A DNA stretch of 64,000 nucleotides. Origin: Calliphora vicina. Its lineage: Eukaryota > Arthropoda > Insecta > Diptera > Calliphoridae. The stretch's first letter is position 1, and the number at the start of each line of letters is the position of its first letter. The DNA is taken from assembly GCF_958450345.1 (NCBI RefSeq), contig NC_088780.1, positions 132,198,226-132,262,225 on the forward strand, in the 5' to 3' direction. The notes beneath the pieces are model-generated. The model made no database searches. It had not been told where the DNA came from and saw nothing but the letters and a program-made list of their open reading frames with translations. The position numbers were made by a program, and so were the translations under genes. This document shows positions 21,225 to 33,581 of the stretch, piece after piece.

Positions 21225-21980
21225 ATCGGTTGAGGGCGCCGCCAGGCCAGGCCACTAGAACAAGAAATGTAGTAACAAAATTAACATATTTTGAGAAATA
21301 TTAAAATAAAAGCACATTTTTACTTAAAATACATCCATATTTAGTTGTATATGAGTTTTTGTCTTCGTAGGATACGAATTCAGAATTTTTTTATCATCTC
21401 GTTGGGATTTATTGAGAATATAATAATGTGTAAAAATTATGAAAATACTTCCTATAGTTTTTACGTACCTGCGATCTTAACTTTGCAATTTTCAAGAAAA
21501 ACAAATTATTTGGCCTATTAGAATATTATAGTCCAGATAATTCTAAATATTATACTCTGAAAGTTTTACTGAAATTGGAAAACATTAAACCTTAAATCGT
21601 GAAGGTCAAAGGTAAAATTTTTCAATATTTGGAATTTCTAATGGAAATATAGTGAAATGTTATATATTTAAGGCCCATTTTGATGAAACTTAAGTCTAGT
21701 ATTTATAATAAGAGCACAAAAATGGAAACTAACCCTTAGTGGCACTTGCGGTTAAAATGACCCCAAACCTTTAAAATCATAGCCTAAAACATTCCAATTA
21801 AATTAAAAAATTAAATATAGTCAGTTTAAACTATTATTTTTGTCCTTGAAATGTTGTAATAAGCTCTAAATACTTTCAAATAATAACATTTTAATGTTTT
21901 CTCCTATACAAATCATCTTCAAAAAAAGTTTAAAGGGTTTTTTTTCAGTCGTGGTGGTCATTCTCGTGGAATTGCCCATA
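21225..21980 (+). repeat. partial copy of the 3.2-kb palindromic Tc1/IS630 element
   Basis: Collinear with the arms of the element at 47866-51071: AACAAAATTAACATATTTTG, TTAAAATACATCCATATTTA, TAGTTTTTACGTACCTGCGA, CTGAAAGTTTTACTGAA, TCAATATTTGGAATTTCTAA and GGTTAAAATGACCCCAAAC. The distal part (21770-21980) repeats at 24060-24270. Termini are lost. Confidence 0.6.
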
Positions 21981-21999
21981 TGTGTAGTTTGCATAGAAA

Positions 22000-22320
22000 A
22001 CATCGATGAATTAGGCTACAAAATGATCCATCTTACCCCCTATTCTCCGGATTTAGTCTGATTGCCTATTTCTCGTTTATAAACCTGAAGAAATGTCTCG
22101 GCGGAAAGAGATTTGATTCCAACGATGAAATAATCTCGACAAAAACTATATATTCTGATAACCTCGACAAATCTTAATTTTTTAAAGGGATAAGAAAGTT
22201 GGAAAAACTTTGGACAAAGTGTATAGAGCTGAAATGAGACTGTGTTGAACAATAAAATAATAGTTTATCCAAAAACATGTGTTTCATTCAACAATGCACA
22301 AACTTGTTGACCCACCCTAA
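22000..22320 (+). pseudogene. mariner transposase C-terminal remnant and 3' terminus
   Basis: In shifting frames it encodes MIHLTPYSPDL (third catalytic Asp region), KKCLGGKRFDSNDEII, NLDKS and a KLEKLWTKCIELK..CVEQ tail. The stop is followed by a short 3' region ending CTTGTTGACCCACCCTAA, which resembles a mariner terminal repeat, then TA. Stops and frameshifts are obvious. The 5' three quarters are absent, replaced by another repeat at 21225-21980. Confidence 0.8.
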
Positions 22321-22343
22321 ATATCGATTTCCTAATTTACATA

Positions 22344-22760
22344 TGGGCAATTCCACATCATCGTACATGACATTTGTACTCCTATAGAGTGGAATAGATT
22401 TTGCAAAAATAAGAGTATCTGAAAAATAATTTGGTCTTTATGTTCCATTCAGAGGGTACTATATTTTAAAATAATAAAAAGTTCTTTCCAAATATTGAGA
22501 GAAAGAAGGGTATATCGTACGTGATATATAACGGAAGTCATTTTTAGGTACATGTAGAAATATGCGAAAATTTTCGAATCGTGAGAGCCATTATGTTTTC
22601 CTTTAATTTCTTACATTAAACGAAATATTTTTCTTTTACAATCCATCATATTTAAATAAAAACAATCTGTGATTTGATGATTTTATAATAAATAAAATTT
22701 AATATCGTACGTGACATACCGTTCGTGACAGATTTTTCTCGTATATTAAAACAATATATA
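22344..22760 (+). repeat. CGTACG-rich dispersed repeat, copy 1
   Basis: It begins GGGCAATTCCACATCATCGTACATGAC and is collinear with the reverse complement of 60276-60709. It carries several spaced TCGTACGTGA(C)AT motifs (about 22357, 22516, 22705, 22721). No ORF is present. Confidence 0.7.
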
Positions 22761-22761
22761 T

Positions 22762-24056
22762 GGGGGATTTCATGTCAAGTGCACCAATTTTTAAAAGTGT
22801 CTTCCGGATGAAATTTGCACCAAGGTTAGACCTATTGGATAGTAATTCAGATACAATTTTTCAACATGATCGGTCAAGAACTCTCTGAGTTATACTTTGA
22901 CTTTTTGGCCAAACATGTGTTTTTTCTCATCCACGTAAATTATTACCTATTGTTCTTAGCAAAATGTGCCCCAAATAGTTTAGATAACTATTTCTTCAAT
23001 CTTTCGAAAAAAAATATTTAAAAAAAAATAAAAAAATTTTAATATTTTTTTTTCCGAAATCAAGAACTTTTTTGACTTTTTTTCAAAATGGGCCCTTTCT
23101 TTTCTTAAAAGAAAGCTTAGAAGACCTATTTGGTCGTTTAGTGGGATCCGAGTTCGATATCTATCAAAATAAATGTTTTGTAACTCAAAACAAGCTATTT
23201 TTGATTTTTTTTGCAAAATCAAAAACTTTTTTTTCAAAATGGGCTCTTTTTTATTTTTTTGTTTGCTCAAAAGAAAGCTTAGGTCTGTTCCTTGACGGCC
23301 TTTTTAGTCGATTAGTGGGATGCGAGTGGGATATCTATCAAAATAAATATTTTGTAACTCAAAATATACAATTTTATACATTTTTTGCAAAATCTAAATT
23401 TTTTTCCAAAATGGGCCCCTTTTTAAATTTTTTTTTTCGCACAAAAGAAAGCTTAGGTCCATTTCTTTAAGAGGGTTTTAGTTGCTAAGTGGGATGAGAG
23501 TATTGAGTATCGAGTTTGAGTTACAAAACATACAATTTTTTAAATTTTTTTTGCAAATCTAAATTTTTTCCAAAATTTTTTACCTTTTTTACTTTTTTTT
23601 TCGCTCAAAAGAAAGCTTAGGTCCATTTCTTTAAGAGGCTTTTAGTCGCAAAGTGGGATGCGAGTGGGATATATATTAAAATAAATGTAACTCAAGATAT
23701 ACAATTTTTGATTTTTTTGGGAAAATCAAAAACTTTTTTGAACTTTTTTTCCAAAATGAGACCTTTTTTTATTTTTTTTTTTGCTTAAAAGAAAGCCTAG
23801 GTCTATTCCTTTATGAGCTTTTTGGTCTCGTAGTGGGATTCGAGTGGGATATATATCAAAATAAATGTTTTAACTCAAAAGTATTTTATTTCGAAAGATT
23901 GAAGAAAAAGCTATCTAAACTATTTGGGATACATTTTGCTAAGAACAATAGGTAATAAGTTACATGGATGAGAATAAAAACTTGTTTGGCCAAAATGTCA
24001 AATTTTGACATTTTGTCTTCCCGATCGGAAGACATCGATTTTAAAAATTGGTTCAG
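22762..24056. mobile_element. foldback element with internal tandem repeats, copy 1
   Basis: The left arm (TTTCATGTCAAGTGCACCAA, TTTTTGGCCAAACATG, TTACCTATTGTTCTTAGCAA) is mirrored at 23885-24055. Between the arms are about five degenerate units of roughly 130-150 bp containing CAAAATGGGCCC, AAAGAAAGCTTAGGTC, GTGGGATGCGAGTGGGATAT and CAAAATAAAT. The 96- and 132-codon ORFs on either strand come from these units. Related to 33582-35215 and 53021-53211. Confidence 0.75.
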
Positions 24057-24059
24057 TTT

Positions 24060-24270
24060 TAACCGTAATTTTAGCCTAAAACACGCCAATTAAATATAGT
24101 CAGTTTAAACTATTATATATGCCAACAAAATGTTGTAATAAGCTAAATACTTACACATAGTAATATTTTAGTGTTTTCTTCTATTCAAATCATGTTGAAA
24201 AAAAGGTTCAAGAGTTTTTGGGTTTTCAGTCGTGGTAGTCATTCTCGTGGAATTGCCCACCACATTTATT
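24060..24270 (+). repeat. second copy of the 21770-21980 repeat
   Basis: Shared phrases are AAATATAGTCAGTTTAAACT, ATGTTGTAATAAGCT and CATTCTCGTGGAATTGCCCA. With the first copy it brackets the mariner, CGTACG and foldback block at 21980-24060. Confidence 0.65.
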
Positions 24271-24554
24271 ATCTTATGGCTTGAGAAGCTAGTTACACTG
24301 GAAACGGATGCTGGGCTTTCAACGGGGTCGCTAGAATTCTGTTCCAACTTACAATAAAATATAATACAAATTAAAGATTTATCATGCGGTTTAGTATTTT
24401 TTTAATTAGAAATACCTCACTGTTTTCCATTTTAAAATTATTTTGCGATTTCATGTTTTTTATTAGTTTTTTTTAATTATTTTTCTTTTGGCATTTAAAA
24501 CTCGATTCACTCGATTAGAACAAAAATTTGAATTATTAAAATCAAAAGTACGTA

Positions 24555-24748
24555 CCATAGAGAAAGACATAGAGCGGAAACTCTTCTCTCAAAGACCTAA
24601 CTCAGTTGTTAAAAACCTAAGTGGTGAGAATGTAGTAGTATAAAAAACTATGTGAAAACAAAAATAACACTCGTATGTGTAACTTTTTTGAGTAATTTTT
24701 TTGTTTGAGTTTTTTTCTAGTTTCCGCTCTATGTATATTTTCTCTGTG
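24555..24748. mobile_element. CATAGAG-type MITE, 194 bp
   Basis: The inner inverted repeat ATAGAGCGGAAACT (24569-24582 and 24719-24732) is perfect. An outer imperfect CCATAGAGAAAG/CTTTTCTCTGTGG-type extension gives the element ends. Interior phrases match 18237-18395. Confidence 0.65.
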
Positions 24749-26249
24749 GCCCTAGTATTTACACAAGTTGAACATTTTATTATGATTGTGATGAAATCAA
24801 TTTACTTATGTCTAATACTATTCAATAAGTCTTGCGTAATTAAACTCAATTTAAAATGTTTAGCTAAATAATCCTGCCATTATGAGATCACAAGTTAAAT
24901 CGTCATTTGTTAATTTTGACCTTTTTTCTATTGCAAACATAAAAATCGAAACTTCTGCACATTTTAAAAGAAAAGCAGTGAAAAACACAATATGTATTAT
25001 ACGTAGACAAACATTATAAGCCACAAATGCGCATAAAACGATTATGGTTTTATATCCAGCAATTACCAAGCATTTGATACTGCTCACCTTATTTGACATT
25101 TTTCAAAGAAACGACGTTATGAAAGGTAAAATCCACCAGCAGCATGACAGAAAACAGAAAATTATTGTTGAAATCTTAAAAGGACCACAATGTCTCATAT
25201 TTATAGATGAAAGGATGCGTGATGTAGTGCAAGTGTGGATGTTTGGGTGTGTGTGCTTGAGATATTTGCCAACAATCATGGGTGGCACAACAGTCAACAA
25301 CTTTAAAACAAACATAAAGAATTGAAAAGAACATTATCAGAAGCAACAACATCAATTGTGTTGAGTTCAATTCTTTTCGGACTAGTTACGATTATTATGA
25401 CAGGAATAAATAGTTAGAACAAAAAGTTTTTTTTTTATTTTCCTTTTATTTTGAACAATAGAAGAAGTAGCCACAAACAAACATGCCAGCCAGTATGGTT
25501 GCACTGGTACTTAATGGCAGTGGTACGAGAATGTGCAGTTGCAATTTTTTTTGAGCTTAAACAAAAGTAGTCAATGTTTTTATTTTATTATAATTATGAA
25601 ATAGTAAAGGGAAGTTACTGGAATCTCAAGCCAATTAAAAGAATGAGAGAAAAGAATTAGGAGTTTTATTTTTCCCGTAATGATGAAAAAAAAGAAGACA
25701 AAATTTAAGAATCTAGTACTCCATCATTATATCTCTCAAACATAAATTATTTAGAATAAGTTCAAAGATATTAAGGGATATAGTTTTTGAAGGACGCTTA
25801 GGACTTTAACATAACTACATTTTCAGTTTTTAAATGTGTTTTGAAGCATTTTTCAAAATTTGCTAAACAAAAAAAAAACCGTTGATGTCCATTCAAATTT
25901 TAAATAACCACCCTTATCGCGAATCAATATTGCCCATGAAATATGTTTTCTTTTCCCATTTTTCGTTCACGTGAAAAAATTCCTCATGTTGCGAAATTTT
26001 TAGATGTAATAATGTAAACAATATTCAGCGGTTAGTAAACAAAATCAACTATTGAGAATGAAAAGTTCATGGGAATAATACTATAGCAATTTTCCCTTCG
26101 AGGGAAATGGATATTTCATGGGAACAGAAATTTTACAAGTTATTGCCGATAGGTGTGAACATTTTCCAAATAATATTCACACTCTAAAAAATGCATGTAA
26201 AATTACTACAATAAAGTGAGTAAGATTTTACGTAAAATTACAAAAATTT
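24749..26249. other. unrecognised, possibly single-copy DNA
   Basis: I see no repeat ends. Overlapping ORFs on opposite strands (79 codons minus at 24860-25099, 93 codons plus at 25044-25325) have no domain I recognise. The minus one is hydrophobic, but antisense AT-rich DNA often looks so. Not called as genes. Confidence 0.4.
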
Positions 26250-26548
26250 TCCGTAGCCTCCAAATAACTTACATACATGATTCATACACGATCAATATGT
26301 CCGATATCGACCCGGTTCGGTTGCTACTTAAAATCGAGAAAATCGTCCCACAAATTGCTTAGATATAAGGAAAAAACCAGGACAACCTCGATTTTGGCCT
26401 ATTTTTTTATTACTAATTCATTAATATAGACAATATGGATATCTAATGATAGATATTTCAAAAACTACATTTTTTCACTAATAAAATGTTGTTCACCTAA
26501 AAATATAAAAAAATTTTATTTTAAAATATAATTTGCTGAAGGATATAT
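26250..26548 (-). mobile_element. DINE-like element fragment
   Basis: The middle and one end of the family are present (AAAATCGAGAAAATCG, AAAACCAGGACAACCTCGA, GATATCTAATGATAGATATT, TTGCTGAAGGATAT). The GTCY microsatellite end is missing. Confidence 0.6.
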
Positions 26549-26866
26549 TTAGTGTATACAGTGAAATTTCAGAGTACATAGAACTTATTTTTTGTGGAAA
26601 ATTTGATCTAGATTTCAGCATTATCAACATATTTATAACTGCTCAAACAGTATTCCTGTGGGAAATTTGTATGGAGGCTTGGTATCCATTTCCAATACCA
26701 AATAAACCTTATCATCAGAGAGTATTTGTGGAAAATGTCAGTCTTCTTTCGTTTGGGCCCTATCGTGTTTTCAACAGACATATAGACGGACGGAAGGACG
26801 GTCATAGCTAGACCGTTTTAGAATTTCATAAGGACTATTCCCCCTATTTTTGATGGTGGGTATAAT
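26549..26866 (+). mobile_element. DINE/mini-me subtype fragment
   Basis: It has the ACAGACATATAGACGGACGG microsatellite core, CATAGCTAGACCGTTTTAGA, TTTCATAAGGA and the end GGTGGGTATAA, as in the larger element at 61371-62213. The 5' end is lost. Confidence 0.55.
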
Positions 26867-26867
26867 A

Positions 26868-27390
26868 CAGTGGTGGCCACCAATTTAAGACAAATACTTG
26901 AATTTTTTCATCAACTGAATTTTAAGTGCGATAGAGCCAAAATAGAAGGACCTCTAAGGGTATGAAATTTATAATTAATGTTTCTAGTTTCTGAAAAATG
27001 TTTGGAAAAATTGGTAAAACATATATGGACAAAGATATGTGGAAATACGTTGACCCACCTCAGCGAAAATCCGCTTTTAATAACATGATATGACCGAAAC
27101 TAATGGAACTAAAAATACGAAATTTGGTCCGAATATTTTATAATAATAAAATTATAATGATATAAATGTGAGAAAATATGTTTATTTAAAAAAAAAAAAT
27201 TTTGGTCAAGTTGTAGAAAAATTTTATGTGTTCATGGTGAATATGTATGAATTGACACAGTCGAATAAAACACACTTGTGTGTTAAAACAGTCCTCATGC
27301 ATACATATTTGTGGAAATATTTGAAAAAATAATTGACAAGTACATGGAATTTAGCAAACAATTTTTGTCTTAAATTCCTGGCCACCAATG
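26868..27390. mobile_element. Tc1/mariner-type MITE, 523 bp, TA target duplication
   Basis: The left end CAGTGGTGGCCACCAATTTA and the right end (reverse complement CATTGGTGGCCAGGAATTTA) match over about 27 bp with a few differences. Flanked by TA (26866-26867, 27391-27392). A reverse-oriented, truncated copy lies at 53534-53945. Non-coding. Confidence 0.82.
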
Positions 27391-27392
27391 TA

Positions 27393-28242
27393 TATCAATA
27401 CAGCTATAAGAAAATGCTTTTTAAGGAATCGTAATGATTTTAGAAATTTTAACAGATTGTTATATTTTTTAAGAATTAAACTCTGCTACAAAATGACACT
27501 TTTTGTCAGAACTTGAAAAGCGACCTAATGGGGGTTGTAGGCCTAGGTGAGGACATACTAAAACCGTTTTCAAAGATTTTGAGACACCCTCAAAATTTTG
27601 AGTTATTTTGAAAAAACTGTTTAAATTTTAGATATTCTTAAGAAAAACAATACTTATAACATACAAATGTATAAAAAAGTGCACGTCATTTTAAAGCGTA
27701 ATCAGTTTTCTTTCCAAACCCGTTAAAGTCGGACAAAAACTGACAGATCGATAAGTTGACGAACATCACTGAAAACTGTTTTTGAAATTTTTTTACACAA
27801 TTTGTAATGTACTCATCAAGCCCTATAACCCACGCTAGGTCGTTTTCAAATTTTTTTTTCATCGTAGCACCGTGTTATAGAACAAATAATTTTGAAAAAA
27901 ATAATTTTAATATTATTTTTATACAATCGAATAAAATGGTATTGAAATTTTTACTATTTTTACAAAATCTGTACCGAAATAGCAAAATCCTCCTCTATAA
28001 TTTGATACCCATAACATACTGGGATGAGTAAAAATATTATAGTGAAAAATATTAACCTTTATATCAACAGCAGAACTGCTTTACGCACGTCAACGTTTCG
28101 CACAATACGTTTTGTATGGTGAATGGCTGCCGTTAGCATAAAAATGCTAATATCTAACTCGTTTGTTGGAATTTCTGTATTATTTTTTTTTATTAATTTG
28201 TTAGAAAGAGACAATTTGTTGTTTTTTGAAAAAAGTGGTTGT
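27393..28242. other. AT-rich interval, nothing recognised
   Basis: Contains ORFs of 69-74 codons without recognisable features. No repeat ends were assigned. Confidence 0.4.
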
Positions 28243-28250
28243 GTAGGTAT

Positions 28251-29686
28251 TAGGGTATTCGAATTATTCGATTTTTCTCTTGTTCGACTAAAACGAATAA
28301 TTCGAATAAGAGATTTTAACTTGTTCGAATAATTCGATCACACGTTTAAAATTAATCGAATTATTCGAATAATTTAAATTTTTTTTAAAAAGTAAAGAAT
28401 GAAGTTTTGATGGCGGTTTTTTAATATTTTATTGTTAAAGAAAAACAAACAATATCGTTAAAGTTAACAATTCAAGCATTAATACTGTTAAAAAACATTC
28501 GAAAACAAAGTCCATCATTAAATTTTCAACAGAAATATTCTGATTAGATTAACTCCCGAACAATCTACAAAGCAATTGTCTAGCAAACCATTTAGTTTCC
28601 GTTTTAGAGCTATGCTTTAAAAAATTTTAGCTAGTTGGACATCTTCCTAAATTCAAATACAATATATACGTATTAAGAACTTTTTGATGTCGTTCATTAA
28701 TTCGGGTTTTAAATTGAGTAACTAATTCTTTAGTAAATTGATTATTCACTATTTCTAAATTATTTATAACAAATTGTAACATTATAACAAAAAACGTTGC
28801 CAAATCTTTGGCGAATTACACAATAAAGGGAATCTGTCCAAAGTTTGTTATCATTGTCAGTGAACGTGGCTAATTTGAAGTCAGGCAGTGAGTGCATGAT
28901 TGACGCATTTACAAATACGCTAAAAGTTTATTACCATGTTAGACAAAGATGTTCAATGATGTTCAAAATCATGTATAAGACGCACTCCATGCTTTTCTTG
29001 CAACAAAACGTTAGTTTTCAATATTTGTGTTTATCATTCGATTTATAAAATATTTTGCAACACTTACGTACGCGGTTAATATAACATCACTTATATAAAT
29101 ATATTTTAAGATCATGACCTTCATCTATTTCAATGTAATCATTATAAATGTCATCCTCAATATCACTTTCGACGACCGTTTCAAAATCACATTCTCCATC
29201 ACATTAATCTTAGTTAAAGTTTTGATTATTAATTGCGATTCTTCTAATATTTCGCCAGCTAAATGACAAATATTTTATTCTGTACCTTTCATTTTCATTG
29301 GTTCAAGTCCTAAGTTAAAAATTTTGAAAGATTTGTTTTTAGAATTGTAACTTCTTGCAATAATAATATTTAAATATTTATAGAAGGAGCTATCGAAACA
29401 CTACAGTGATCGAAAGTCCCTTTGTCTTTAGTTATTTGTCGAATTTCAGAAACAATACAATTTTTCTGAGTCATTATTACATATTTAAATTTGAAATTAT
29501 GAACAATTTTAAGCAATTTAATAAATTTAAATATATATGAACATTTATTCGTTTTATTCGATTATTCTACATAAAATCGTTCGAATTATTCGTTATTCGA
29601 AAATGGCCATTTTTAAGTTGTTCGAATAATTATTCGTAATAAATTATTCGATTAATCGAACGATCATTAGTCGAATGAATACCCTA
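28251..29686. mobile_element. hAT-type element, 1.44 kb, perfect 8-bp target duplication
   Basis: The 5' terminus TAGGGTATTCG is the inverted partner of the 3' end GAATACCCTA. A perfect 8-bp duplication GTAGGTAT flanks it (28243-28250 and 29687-29694). Both subterminal regions are packed with CGAATTATTCG-type short inverted repeats (28255-28375, 29555-29675). The interior (28500-29500) has only short broken ORFs. I could not identify transposase motifs, so the copy is defective or non-autonomous. Confidence 0.85.
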
Positions 29687-29694
29687 GTAGGTAT

Positions 29695-32655
29695 GACAAA
29701 AAATGCTATTTATTGAGTTTTTGCAAAGATACAAATTTTTCAAATTAAAATATTTTTATTATTTATCAATAGTTTTTAATGAAATTTTACAGTTATATAG
29801 ACTTTTCTATTAGATGTAGAAAAATAAAAACAGATTTTAAAATTTATAATCAGGAATCCCGTGATTCCCAAAAAAGTTTTGAAAATTCCCAAAAATGGGA
29901 TTTTTTAGTTTTTTTTGCTATGATATCCACACCAAGAGCGGGGTTATCGGAACCCTTTACAAAATAATTAAGAACATATTTGGCCATCTAAAATAGGTTA
30001 CCATATTTTGATATCGACTATGCGATTTGAGAATTTTTGCCCTAAATTTGAATTTTACATAAAAAATAGGCGTTATTTGAATGGCGTCAAGAATTTTTAA
30101 ATTTTTGTTCATTTAAAATATTTAGTGTAAAGTTAGCTTTTCCAAAAGCATAAGTTTCTAATACATTATCTTTGAAATTTTTTAGATAACTTAAAAATAA
30201 AAAAGTACTTGTTTCCCAAAAACTAGAGAAAAATCGCCGTTTTAAATTTTTTTAAATTCAAATACATTTAACTTTGAAGTCCGTCACGATTTTTAAATAA
30301 CTCCTTTTTTGTTTGACATATACATTTGTTCTTAGTCCAATAAAAGAAAAATGGAGAAAATCGGGATATATTTGGATCCGCTGTTATCAAAAATGTGGAG
30401 TAGGGTGGGTAAATACGTTGAAAAAAAATTCTATACTTTTAAATTTTATCATTATATTTGCATGCGTTTTACTGCAGATACCCAGGTATGTGTGCTGTTG
30501 ACGTAAGGGTGCAACTTTGTAAATGGGCTTTATCTTCCAAACGGGTGATCCTATCCTAACCAAACTTGGGACAATTGCGGAAAACTATTTTTTGGCTAGG
30601 ATATCAAGAAATCTCAAGTCGATCCAATTATGCAATTCAGAGCTACAGCATTTTAAAAATGCAAAACATAATCAGGTATCTTGCCGTTGACATAAAGGTT
30701 AAACAAGAAATTTTAAAGTTCCGACCAGGATATGAAAATCTGAGTATGTAATTCTACCACACCACACTTTCATATGTATATGGTGTGATTCATATTAAAG
30801 TTACAGTATTGCTACAGTATAAAATATTCCTCCATACATTCCACTGTACTTCTTGCATATAAAAACTAAATGCATTTTTATCTAGTTGGATGTGATGGTC
30901 TGTCGGTCGGTCACCCAGCAGCCAAACTATAAAAATATTGTTGTGGAATACTGGTGCGAGTTAAATAAAAAGTGAAATGTGTCATTATGGGATTGGAACA
31001 AATGTCGTTGATTGTGATGCGAACTTTTATCATTACAGCTTAAGCCCAACTAAAGGAACCAGACTAACTGTCATTGGAAACTACAAACTGTCAGACAAGT
31101 AGATATACATATTTTTTATATATGCAGACATGCACATACTGCAAACACGTAAGCACTATTTTGAAAAGGATGTAATTGTAGCAAAGCAACAAGAGTAGAG
31201 ACCCCTTAAGGATATAAAAAGTGTCACAAGTTAAGTTGACATAGAACAATTTTTTAATACAAATATGGTACTAGTAGTAATGTAAAGACCACGGCTATAT
31301 TTAATAATAAAACTCACACAAAATTGACTAAATAATATTATTTACAGAATTTTTTAATAAAAAAATAAACTTAACAGCTGAATGATTATTTATCTTTTCT
31401 GTCCCAAGAAAACAAACCTTTCAACTGAAAAACAATCAACACAAAGAAAGGTCTATAATAAAGTGGTTTAATAATTTATCAAATCGATATAAAAATCAAC
31501 AGGTTTTGTTGTACAAATTTATCTTCCTTTTTATTTTGTAGCCATTTCCGGTCACTCTCCCACCCACACTTTCACACTGCCTCACTTTCTTTAGGCTCAC
31601 ACTATTGTGTCTCTAAAACTAACACGGCCTTTAATAGAGTAGGACAGAAATGAACTTAATTTAGTTGTTTTTGGTAGTCGGACAAATGTACGGCAAGATA
31701 TTCTTATAAATGAATTTTATTTGATGATAAATAAACAATAACTGCACGTAGTATATCCATCCACATACCCACTCTCATGCACACCTTTTGCCTTAGGATA
31801 TGCTTGATTTTATTTTCATATCCTGCTGATGGACAAACAAAAACAAAGATGAGATAACGGGAAAACGACGAAATGAAAATTCTATTTCTACAACTCTATA
31901 TAATGTATAGAGATAGATAAGAGATATTTCTCTATATGCATAGGGGGTACTAACAAAAATTATACTTATAATACTGGAAGGAAGCGAAAACAATTTTGGA
32001 TTTATTTAATTTTTTTTGCTTTGGGGAGGTTTTTCACTATGAACCAAGTACCTAATTCTGGAATGGAAATAATCCCCAAAAAATGAACTAAATCCCAAAT
32101 ATCGTTGTTGCTTTTCTTAGTATAAAATGTTGGAGCTTTAATACATGTTCAGTTGCGGGACTTAGTTCGTAGCTCCCCACTATGGCTGTCATGAATTGTA
32201 TACATTTGCAGTCACCTACCACTTTGTTAGTCTCCTCGTATATAGCAACACATTAAATTGTCTATATACATTCTATGTCATACCTGTAACTGCCAAGATA
32301 GAAAAAAGAATCAAGAAAAATGGCCTCAAATTCCAATGTTAGTTATTGTCCTTGCGACCGGTACTTCTATTGTTTGTACTTTTCCTATCCAGATTTGAAC
32401 TAGTTGGTATCTGTGTAAGGTATAAATGTGTGTGTGAATTTTGTAACACAACAGTGTAGTGTTTCTCCAATAATTAATATCCTTTACACGCAACACACGT
32501 CTCAATTTTCATTTGATCCTTTGTGTGCCATTTTTTATAACATCATTTTCATGTTAGACATTAACAGTTACCGTGTTTGGGTTTTAAGCTAAGAATTCAA
32601 AAAATAATTATTTCAAGAGTAAAAATGATTGTACTTAATTACAGTGGTTCATTCC
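29695..32655. other. unrecognised DNA, possibly host intron or intergenic
   Basis: No ends, RNA genes or credible ORFs. The segment 30400-30760 (AACCAAACTTGGGACAATTG, ATCAAGAAATCTCAAG) has the style of a decayed interspersed repeat. 31540-31620 is CACTCTCCCACCC-rich. I could not assign function. Confidence 0.4.
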
Positions 32656-32988
32656 GACACATATCTTTAGATACATAATCTTCTATAGATATAAAAATTA
32701 AATTGTCCATGTATGTAGAGCGGCTGGAGCGATTTGGCTGGACTTTTTTTATTCGATTCGAAAATTTCAGGAGATGGTTTGTAAAGAAAAAAAATTAAAA
32801 AAATTCTGTAAAACTCTGATATTTTAAGATTTTAATATATTGCCTGCTTTTCACTTCTCATTTTTCTTAATATGAGACATTTTTGGAGTAACTTGAAGAA
32901 CTAACAAAACTGCCACCTCCTTTTTTTGAAGAACTAAATTTTACTGCCTCCTTTTCACTTCTTATTTTTCCATACATGGACCATTTAA

Positions 32989-33571
32989 TTTTTATACCCT
33001 TCACCATGAGTGGCAAGGGTATATATAAGTTTGTCATTCCGTTTGTAATTTCTACATTTTTCATTTGCGACCCCACAAAGTATATATATTCTGAATTGTT
33101 GTAGATAGCGGAGTCGATATAGCCATGTCCGTCTGTGTGTTGAAATCAACTTTCTGAAGCCCCCAAATAACTTACACAATATCTCCGAAATTCTTCCGGC
33201 TTGGTTGCTATTTAAAATCGAGAAAATCGGTCCACAAATGGCTGAGATATAAGGAAAAAACCAGGACAACCTCGATTTTTGACCTATTTTTGACCCATAT
33301 CTGGATTACTAAATCATTAATATAGACAATATCAAAATCGGAAAAAAATTTTTAACCCTAATTTTTTTTTCACCAAAATTTTTTTTCACTAAATATTAAA
33401 AAAAAAAAATATAAAAAAATTTAAAAAAAAATTAAAAAAAAAATTTAAAAAACAACTGGAAAAAAAATTAAATTTTGATTACCTAAAAATATTTAAAATT
33501 TTTATTTTAAAGTATAATTTGGTGAAGGGTATATAAGACACAGCACAGCCGAATATAGCTCTCTTACTTGT
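32989..33571 (-). mobile_element. DINE-like element, full-length copy
   Basis: Both family ends are present: TTTTTATACCCTTCACCATG at the left; GGTGAAGGGTATATAAGACA, a mutated hairpin and CTCTCTTACTTGT at the right. The core has ACCCCACAAAGTATATATAT and CATGTCCGTCTGTGTG. At 583 bp it has no central tandem repeats, so it gives the ground-state length of the family. Confidence 0.75.
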
Positions 33572-33581
33572 TATATATATA

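Noticed and set aside
23072..23470. 132-codon ORF and its antisense 96-codon ORF
   Set aside because: Translations repeat with the foldback element's internal units; no conserved domain.
25044..25325. 93-codon plus-strand ORF and 79-codon antisense ORF
   Set aside because: No recognisable family, overlapping opposite frames, no supporting splice or start context.
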